A DNA stretch of 47,920 bases, taken from Bacillota bacterium (GTDB lineage Bacteria > Sysuimicrobiota > Sysuimicrobiia > Sysuimicrobiales > Segetimicrobiaceae). Each line of letters starts with the position of its first letter. Position 1 is the stretch's first letter. The translations under genes were made by a program, and so were the position numbers. This document shows positions 42,792 to 47,920 of this stretch, in pieces. Where the stretch lies: positions 1 to 47,920 of the forward strand of contig JAJPJJ010000069.1 in assembly GCA_021324295.1 (NCBI GenBank), in the 5' to 3' direction. The notes under the pieces were generated by a model. That model was not told the DNA's origin, ran no database searches, and saw only the letters and a program-made list of their open reading frames with translations.

Positions 42792-43636
42792 CGACGCCGC
42801 CGGACGTCAGCGCTGCGGACGCGTACTGCTGGCGCCTCGCGTGCCGGCACTACGAGAACTTCACCGTCGCCGCCGGGTTCGTCCGCGGCCGGCTCCGCCG
42901 GGACCTGGCCCGCGTCTACGCGTACTGCCGCACCACCGATGACCTCGGTGACGAGAGCGGGACGGCCGCCCGCGCGCGGCTCGAGCGCTGGCGGGAGGAG
43001 GTCCTCGAGCTGTTCGCGGGCCGGCGACCCGCGCACCCCGTGCTGCTCGCCGTCCGGGACACGATCGCCCACTACCGACTCCCGCCGGAGCCGTTCCTCG
43101 ACCTCATCCAGGCCAACGTCCAGGATCAGGAGGTCTCGCGCTACGCGACCTGGCCGGAGCTGCGGGCGTACTGCATGCTGTCCGCCGCCCCCGTGGGCCG
43201 CATCGTGCTCCGCCTCTTCGGGATCGCCGACCCGGGGGCGACGCCCCTGTCCGACGACGTGTGCATCGGCCTCCAGCTCGCCAACTTCGCGCAGGACGTG
43301 AGCGTGGACGCCGCCAAGGGCAGGACGTACCTGCTCCAGGCAGACCTGGACGCCGGGGGCACCGCGGCCGCGACGCGCGCCCACTGCGAGCGGGCGCGGA
43401 CGCTGCTCGCGTCCGGACGCCGGCTGGAGGCGATGGCCCCGTGGCCGCTGCGGCTCCAGCTCGCCCTCTACCGCCTGGGGGGCCTCGCGATCATCGATGC
43501 GATCGCGCGGCTCGGGTACCGCACGGAGCTCCAGCGCCCGCGCGTCTCCACGTCGGCGAAGCTGCTCGTGCTCGCGCGGGCGGCCCGGCAGTCGCTAGAG
43601 AGGAATGGCGATGCCCGCACTGCGGAGATCGCGTGA
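42788..43636 (+). CDS. hpnC: Hydroxysqualene synthase HpnC
   Basis: HpnC converts presqualene diphosphate to hydroxysqualene. The 282-residue protein is of the squalene/phytoene synthase fold: ACRHYENFTVAAGFVRGRLR, the first Asp-rich motif VYAYCRTTDDLGDES, NVQDQEVSRYATWPELRAYC, and LQLANFAQDVSVDAAKGRTY, where the second Asp motif is QDVSVD (canonical D-x-x-x-D). Y-E-N-F near the start separates HpnC from HpnD. GTG 42788 overlaps the isomerase stop; a 282-residue length is normal. Confidence 0.93.
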   Translation: MTTPPDVSAADAYCWRLACRHYENFTVAAGFVRGRLRRDLARVYAYCRTTDDLGDESGTAARARLERWREEVLELFAGRRPAHPVLLAVRDTIAHYRLPPEPFLDLIQANVQDQEVSRYATWPELRAYCMLSAAPVGRIVLRLFGIADPGATPLSDDVCIGLQLANFAQDVSVDAAKGRTYLLQADLDAGGTAAATRAHCERARTLLASGRRLEAMAPWPLRLQLALYRLGGLAIIDAIARLGYRTELQRPRVSTSAKLLVLARAARQSLERNGDARTAEIA

Positions 43637-43646
43637 GGAGACCGCC

Positions 43647-44519
43647 GTGTCCAACGACGCTGCCGTACCCACCGTGCTCGACCTGCGGGAGTCCGAGGGG
43701 TTCTGCCAGCGCATGGCCCGCCGCGAGGCGAGGAACTTCTACTGGGGGTTCATCACCCTTCCCCGCGAGGAGCGGGTGGCGATCTACGCCCTCTACGGCT
43801 TCGCGCGCCAGGTCGACGACGAGGCCGACCGGGCGGGGATCGCCCGCCTGCCCGAGCGCCTGGCGGCCCACCGGGAGCGCGTCCGCCGCTGCATGCGGGG
43901 CGAGTACTCCGACCCGGTGATGCAGGTCCTGGCCCACGCGGTGCGCCGCTACGCGATCCCGGAGTCGGAGCTGCAGGCCGTGATCGACGGCGTGGAGATG
44001 GACTTCTACCGGACGCGATACCAAACGTGGGAGGAGCTGCAGCGCTACTTCCGGCTGGTGGCGTCCGTGATCGGTCGGCTGTGCGTCCGTGTCTTTGGCT
44101 TCACCGATCCTGCGGCCTTCGACCGGGCCGACGAGCTGGGTCTCGCGATGCAGCTCACGAACTGTCTGCGCGATGTCCGCGAGGACGCGCAGATGGGACG
44201 CCTGTACCTGCCGCAGGAGGACCTGCAGCGGTTCGGCGTGACCGAGCAGGAGGTGCTGGACGGGTGCCCCGGGCCGGGGTGGCGGCGGCTCGTGGCGTTC
44301 GAGGCGCAGCGGGCGCGGGCCCTGTTTGCCTCGGGCCTCGACGTCGTGTCGCTGATCCCGCGCCGCCCCGCCGTGTGCGTCCGCACGATGGCCGGCATCT
44401 ACCAGCGGATCCTGGAGCGGATCGACCGGTACCCCGACCTCCCTTTCCGGGAGCGGGCCTCGCTGTCGCCGGCAGAGAAGCTGCAGGTCGTACTGGAGTC
44501 GTGGCTGAGCATCGCGTAG
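43647..44519 (+). CDS. hpnD: Presqualene diphosphate synthase HpnD
   Basis: HpnD condenses two farnesyl diphosphates to presqualene diphosphate. The 290 residues include NFYWGFITLPREERVAIYAL, Asp-rich motif I ARQVDDEADR, GVEMDFYRTRYQTWEELQRY and motif II AMQLTNCLRDVREDAQMGRL followed by YLPQEDL, all diagnostic. GTG 43647 is preceded by GAGGAG with 6-nt spacing; ATG 43605 or 43611, inside the end of hpnC, would add 12-14 residues. Overlaps hpnE by 19 nt. Confidence 0.93.
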   Translation: MSNDAAVPTVLDLRESEGFCQRMARREARNFYWGFITLPREERVAIYALYGFARQVDDEADRAGIARLPERLAAHRERVRRCMRGEYSDPVMQVLAHAVRRYAIPESELQAVIDGVEMDFYRTRYQTWEELQRYFRLVASVIGRLCVRVFGFTDPAAFDRADELGLAMQLTNCLRDVREDAQMGRLYLPQEDLQRFGVTEQEVLDGCPGPGWRRLVAFEAQRARALFASGLDVVSLIPRRPAVCVRTMAGIYQRILERIDRYPDLPFRERASLSPAEKLQVVLESWLSIA

Positions 44520-45793
44520 CGGTCGTGGGGGCCGGACTGGCCGGCCTCGCCGCCGCGGTGGACCTCGCGGCGGCGGGGTGCGCGGTCACGCTGTTCGAGC
44601 GGAGCCGGCTCCTCGGCGGCCGGGCGACGTCGTTCCAGGTGGACGGCGTCGAGGTCGACAACGGCCAGCACGTCTTCCTGGCCTGCTTTACGGAGTTCAT
44701 CGCGTTCGCCCACCGGCTCGGCATGGGCGGCTCCCTGCGCCTGCAGGACCGGTTCGACGTCCTCGCCCTGTCGCGCCGCGGGGTCGCCAGCCGCCTCCGC
44801 ACGGCCGCGCTGCCCGCTCCCTGGCACCTGCTCGTATCGTTCCTCGCGTACCGGCACCTCGGGTGGGGTGCGAAGCTCGACGTGGCGCGGGCCCTGGCGC
44901 GCGCGCGCGAGGCGCGGACGGCCAGCGGGACGTTCGGCGAGTGGCTGGCCCGCCTGGGCCAGCGCGAGGAGGCGCTCCGCGGCTTCTGGCGGCCGCTCTT
45001 CGTGCCCGCGCTCAACGCGCCGCTGGATCGGGTCAGCGCGGTGGACGCGGCGTTCGTGCTCCTCACGGCGTTCCTGGAGGACCGGGGCGCGGCGCGGCTG
45101 GGATACGCGACGGTGCCGCTGGCCCGCCTCGCCGAGGCGGCCGCGGCCCGCCTGGGGAGCGCGCGCCTGTCCACGCCGGTCGTCGGGCTCGAGGTGCCCT
45201 CGGACGATCGGGCGGTGCTCGTGCTGGACGGCGGCGAGCGCGTCACGGTCGAGGCCGTGGTGGCGGCTGTGCCGCCGCCGCAGCTCGCCCGGATTCTCGG
45301 CCGCGCGGACCGGTACGGGCTGCCCCCGCTCGAGGGCTACGAGCCGCGTCCCATCGTGGACGTCCACCTGTGGCACGACCGGGGCTCGCTCGGGTTCGAC
45401 CTCGCCGCCCTGCTCGATTCCCCGGTGCAGTGGGTCTTCGAGAAGGCGCCGGGGTACCTGTGCTGCAGCCTCAGCGCGGCGGACCGCCACATCCGCCAGC
45501 CAACCGCGGAGCTGGTGCGGCTCTGCTGGGACGAGGTGACCGGCGCGATCCCACCGCTCGCGCGGGCGACCCTGGTGCGGGGTGCGGCGACCCGGAGCCC
45601 GGAGGCCACGTTCCTGGCGCCCGCGGGTGCGAGACGACCCGGTCCGGCCACGCTGCGCCCGAACCTGGCGATCGCCGGCTCCTGGACGGACACGGGATGG
45701 CCGGACACGCTGGAGTCGGCGGTGCGCAGCGGCCGGGCGGCGGCGGCCCACCTGCTGCGCTCGCTCGGGAGGACCCCATGCGCGACGCGCTGA
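44501..45793 (+). CDS. hpnE: Hydroxysqualene dehydroxylase HpnE
   Basis: HpnE is an FAD-dependent amine-oxidase-fold enzyme that reduces hydroxysqualene to squalene. The 430 residues start VAEHRVAVVGAGLAGLAAAV (dinucleotide fold), then TLFERSRLLGGRATSFQVDG and VEVDNGQHVFLACFTEFIAF. Later HpnE-type motifs are FWRPLFVPALNAPLDRVSAV and, at the C-terminus, LAIAGSWTDTGWPDTLESAV (FAD contact). GTG 44501 lies within the end of hpnD; a start at later GTGs would cut into the Rossmann fold. Overlaps the cyclase by 16 nt. Confidence 0.92.
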   Translation: MAEHRVAVVGAGLAGLAAAVDLAAAGCAVTLFERSRLLGGRATSFQVDGVEVDNGQHVFLACFTEFIAFAHRLGMGGSLRLQDRFDVLALSRRGVASRLRTAALPAPWHLLVSFLAYRHLGWGAKLDVARALARAREARTASGTFGEWLARLGQREEALRGFWRPLFVPALNAPLDRVSAVDAAFVLLTAFLEDRGAARLGYATVPLARLAEAAAARLGSARLSTPVVGLEVPSDDRAVLVLDGGERVTVEAVVAAVPPPQLARILGRADRYGLPPLEGYEPRPIVDVHLWHDRGSLGFDLAALLDSPVQWVFEKAPGYLCCSLSAADRHIRQPTAELVRLCWDEVTGAIPPLARATLVRGAATRSPEATFLAPAGARRPGPATLRPNLAIAGSWTDTGWPDTLESAVRSGRAAAAHLLRSLGRTPCATR

Positions 45794-47709
45794 CGCCCGC
45801 GGTAGGGTGGCTGCTCGACCACCAGCATCCGGATGGGTGGTGGGTGGGCGAGCTCGAGACCAACGTGACGATGACCGCCGAGCACGTGCTCCTCCTGCGA
45901 TTTCTCGGCGTCGACCCCGAGCCGATCCGGGCGGGCGCGGTCCGCCACATCCTGGGGGCCCAGCGGGACGATGGGTCCTGGGCGCTGTACCACGACGGCC
46001 CCGCGGATCTCAGCACCACCATCGAGGCGTACGCGGCGCTGCGGGTCCTCGGGGTGGACCCGTCCGCTCCCCCGATGCGGGCGGCGCTTGCGGTGATCCG
46101 CGCGCTCGGCGGCGTGGCGCACGCGCGCGTCTTCACGAAGATCTGGCTCGCGCTCTTCGGCCAGTACCCGTGGAGCGGCATCCCGACCGTGCCGCCGGAG
46201 ATCGTCTACCTGCCGCCGTGGGCGCCGTTCAACCTGTACGACTTTGCCTGCTGGGCCCGGGGAACGATCGCGCCCATGACGATCGTGCTGTCCCGCAGGC
46301 CGGTGCGCCCGCTCGGGGTCGACCTCCCGGAGCTCGTGCTGGAGGGGACCGAGCGCGCCCTCACCCGCGTGCCCGGCGCCGGACCGCTGTGGTGGGCTGA
46401 CCAGCTGCTTCGCCTCTACGAGCGCCTGCCCTGGAAGCCGGGCCGGGGCCGCGCCCGGCGCCGGCTCGTGGACTGGATCGTCCAGCACCAGGAGGCCGAC
46501 GGGAGCTGGGGCGGGATCCAGCCGCCCTGGGTGTACTCGCTGATCGCGCTCAACCTCGAGGGGATGCGCCTGGACCATCCGGTGATGCGCAAGGGGCTCG
46601 CAGGCCTCGACCGGTTCGCGCTCGCGGACGAGAAGGGGTGGCGGCTGCAGGCCTGCATGTCGCCGGTGTGGGACACCGCCTGGGCCCTCCGCGCCCTCGC
46701 GGCGGCGGGGCTCGGCCCGGAGCACCCGGCGGTCCGGCGGGCGGTGCGCTGGCTGCTGCGCGAGCAGATCACGGTCCCCGGGGACTGGTGCGTCCGCTGC
46801 CGGGGCGTCCCGTGCGGCGGCTGGGCCTTCGAGTTCGACAACGACCTCTACCCGGACATCGACGACACGGCGGTCGTCGTGGTCGCGTTGTGGGAAGCGC
46901 ACGCCCGCGAGGAGGCGCGCGAGGCCATCGAGCGCGCTCGCCGGTGGATCATCGCGATGCGGTCGCGCAACGGCGGCTGGGGCGCCTTCGACAAGGACAA
47001 CACGCGCGAGCTGCTCTACCGCCTGCCGTTCTGCGACTTCGGGGCGGTCATCGACCCGCCCTCCGAGGACGTCACCGCGCACTGCCTGGAGATGCTCGCC
47101 GCGATCGGCGCGGACGAGCGCGACCCGTACGTCGCCGACGGCCTGGCGTACCTGCGCCGGACGCAGACGCCGCGCGGCTCATGGTTCGGCCGCTGGGGGG
47201 TCAATCACATCTACGGGACCTGGTGCGTGCTCGACGCGCTCGCCGCCCTGCGCGCGGAGACGCTGATGGCCGAGCGGGCGGCCGCGTGGGTGCTCCGGGC
47301 GCAGAACCCCGACGGCGGGTGGGGGGAGACCTGCCACTCGTACGTGGACGAGTCCTTCGCGGGCGCCGGACGCAGCACGCCCTCGCAAACGGCGTGGGCC
47401 GTGCTGGCCCTCCAGGCGGCCGGGTTGGGCGACCACCCGGCCTGCCGGCGCGGCCTGGCGTTCCTGGGGGATACCCAAAGAGGGGGGACGTGGGAGGAGC
47501 CGGAATACACCGGCACGGGCTTCCCGCGCGACTTCTACATCAACTACCATCTCTATCGTCACGTGTTTCCGACGCTCGCGCTGGCCCGGGCGCGGCGCCG
47601 GGACGTCGCCGGCGCGCCGGCGGAGCGGCCCGAGGCCGCCCGCCCCGGCGCCGCCCTGGCGCGAGGTGCCGGGCCGGGGACACCGGCTCCCCCGGGCGGG
47701 CGCTCCTGA
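45778..47709 (+). CDS. shc: Squalene-hopene cyclase
   Basis: The membrane-associated terpene cyclase that folds squalene into hopene. The 643 residues include the catalytic DIDD motif (360-363, in [18 protein letters not shown]), several QW repeats such as [45 protein letters not shown] and [20 protein letters not shown], and the conserved [13 protein letters not shown] 45778 has GGGAGGA upstream. The C-terminal ~50 residues after [20 protein letters not shown] are Ala/Pro/Arg-rich and not part of the family. It sits between hpnE and hpnH, as in typical hopanoid operons. Confidence 0.96.
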   Translation: MRDALTPAVGWLLDHQHPDGWWVGELETNVTMTAEHVLLLRFLGVDPEPIRAGAVRHILGAQRDDGSWALYHDGPADLSTTIEAYAALRVLGVDPSAPPMRAALAVIRALGGVAHARVFTKIWLALFGQYPWSGIPTVPPEIVYLPPWAPFNLYDFACWARGTIAPMTIVLSRRPVRPLGVDLPELVLEGTERALTRVPGAGPLWWADQLLRLYERLPWKPGRGRARRRLVDWIVQHQEADGSWGGIQPPWVYSLIALNLEGMRLDHPVMRKGLAGLDRFALADEKGWRLQACMSPVWDTAWALRALAAAGLGPEHPAVRRAVRWLLREQITVPGDWCVRCRGVPCGGWAFEFDNDLYPDIDDTAVVVVALWEAHAREEAREAIERARRWIIAMRSRNGGWGAFDKDNTRELLYRLPFCDFGAVIDPPSEDVTAHCLEMLAAIGADERDPYVADGLAYLRRTQTPRGSWFGRWGVNHIYGTWCVLDALAALRAETLMAERAAAWVLRAQNPDGGWGETCHSYVDESFAGAGRSTPSQTAWAVLALQAAGLGDHPACRRGLAFLGDTQRGGTWEEPEYTGTGFPRDFYINYHLYRHVFPTLALARARRRDVAGAPAERPEAARPGAALARGAGPGTPAPPGGRS

Positions 47710-47764
47710 GACGCGCGCTGCGAGGCGGGCGCGCGATCCCGGGCCACAGGGAGGCGATGCACAG

Positions 47765-47920
47765 ATGGGCGTCCCGCTGCGGCAGAAGCTGACCGTCGGG
47801 GCCTACGTGCTCCGGAACCGGCTGCGGGGCCGGGAGAAGTTCCCGCTCGTGCTGCAGCTCGAGCCGCTGTTCCGCTGCAACCTCGCCTGCGCGGGATGCG
47901 GCAAGATCCAGCACCCGGAA
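47765..47920 (+). CDS. hpnH: Adenosylhopane synthase HpnH (partial, 5' end)
   Basis: The first 52 codons, running off the window. [20 protein letters not shown] then [20 protein letters not shown] and CGKIQHPE contain the radical-SAM cluster motif C-x3-C-x2-C (CNLACAGC) in the HpnH context. The enzyme joins the 5'-deoxyadenosyl group to diploptene, the first step of side-chain extension to C35 hopanoids. GGGAGG lies about 11 nt upstream of ATG 47765. It is 55 nt after the cyclase stop. Confidence 0.93.
   Translation, partial: MGVPLRQKLTVGAYVLRNRLRGREKFPLVLQLEPLFRCNLACAGCGKIQHPE

Noticed and set aside
1-47920. CRISPR arrays, insertion sequences, rRNA, phage or toxin-antitoxin genes
   Set aside because: None seen: no spaced short repeats, transposase motifs or rRNA stretches were found on either strand.

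Overview
The window is one contiguous stretch of a very GC-rich bacterial chromosome with dense genes, many GTG starts and frequent ATGA/GTGA stop-start overlaps. Several features point to the Terrabacteria side of the tree (Firmicutes-like lineages, Actinobacteria, Armatimonadota or related uncultured groups): hrcA with a perfect CIRCE operator, hrcA-dnaJ-prmA gene order, a T-box leader on thrS, a hemE-hemH-hemY cluster, and several -10 boxes only 7-9 nt from a start codon (apparently leaderless mRNAs). I cannot name the lineage from sequence alone. There is no rRNA, CRISPR array, IS element or phage.

Layout. 1-1613: end of a membrane protein gene, a P-loop protein of unknown role and a small membrane protein. 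1573-8578: core genes prmA, dnaJ, hrcA, murJ, rpsT and holA, then a secreted YceI protein. 8771-11006: thrS with T-box leader and promoter. 11115-15654: a secreted DUF5666-type protein and a peptide/nickel-type ABC importer (binding protein and two permeases, no ATPases). 15658-20261: a TPR protein and the haem operon hemE-hemH-hemY. 20357-24785: a 13-codon leader ORF coupled to an unusual NRAMP-type transporter, an acetoacetyl-CoA synthetase and an alpha/beta hydrolase. 24927-29204: a second peptide-type ABC importer split around a FadR-type GntR regulator; its codon use looks less GC-extreme, suggesting acquisition. 29443-33634: small membrane proteins, a methyltransferase broken by a frameshift, a secreted COG4315-like protein, and an ABM-domain protein with a BBE-type flavin oxidase. 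33683-36656: a NarL-type regulator lacking its phospho-acceptor Asp and a KdpD/KdpE-like two-component pair, with two duplicated promoters carrying 11-bp-spaced direct repeats. 37029-39664: a HAD phosphatase, tRNA-Val(GAC), a DUF1343/NamZ-like muramidase and a small lipoprotein. 39760-47920: a PlsC-like acyltransferase and a tight hopanoid operon: a fusion of type 2 IPP isomerase with a YjbQ/UPF0047 domain, then hpnC, hpnD, hpnE, squalene-hopene cyclase and the start of hpnH.

How the genes work together. The last 6.5 kb encode a nearly complete route from IPP/DMAPP balance through presqualene diphosphate, hydroxysqualene and squalene to hopene and adenosylhopane; prenyl-diphosphate synthases must lie elsewhere. 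The most novel points are the isomerase-YjbQ fusion heading that operon, the duplicated 98-bp promoter module next to a KdpDE-like pair, the pseudo-receiver regulator, a perfect hairpin covering the acyltransferase ribosome-binding site, and the leaderless promoter pattern.
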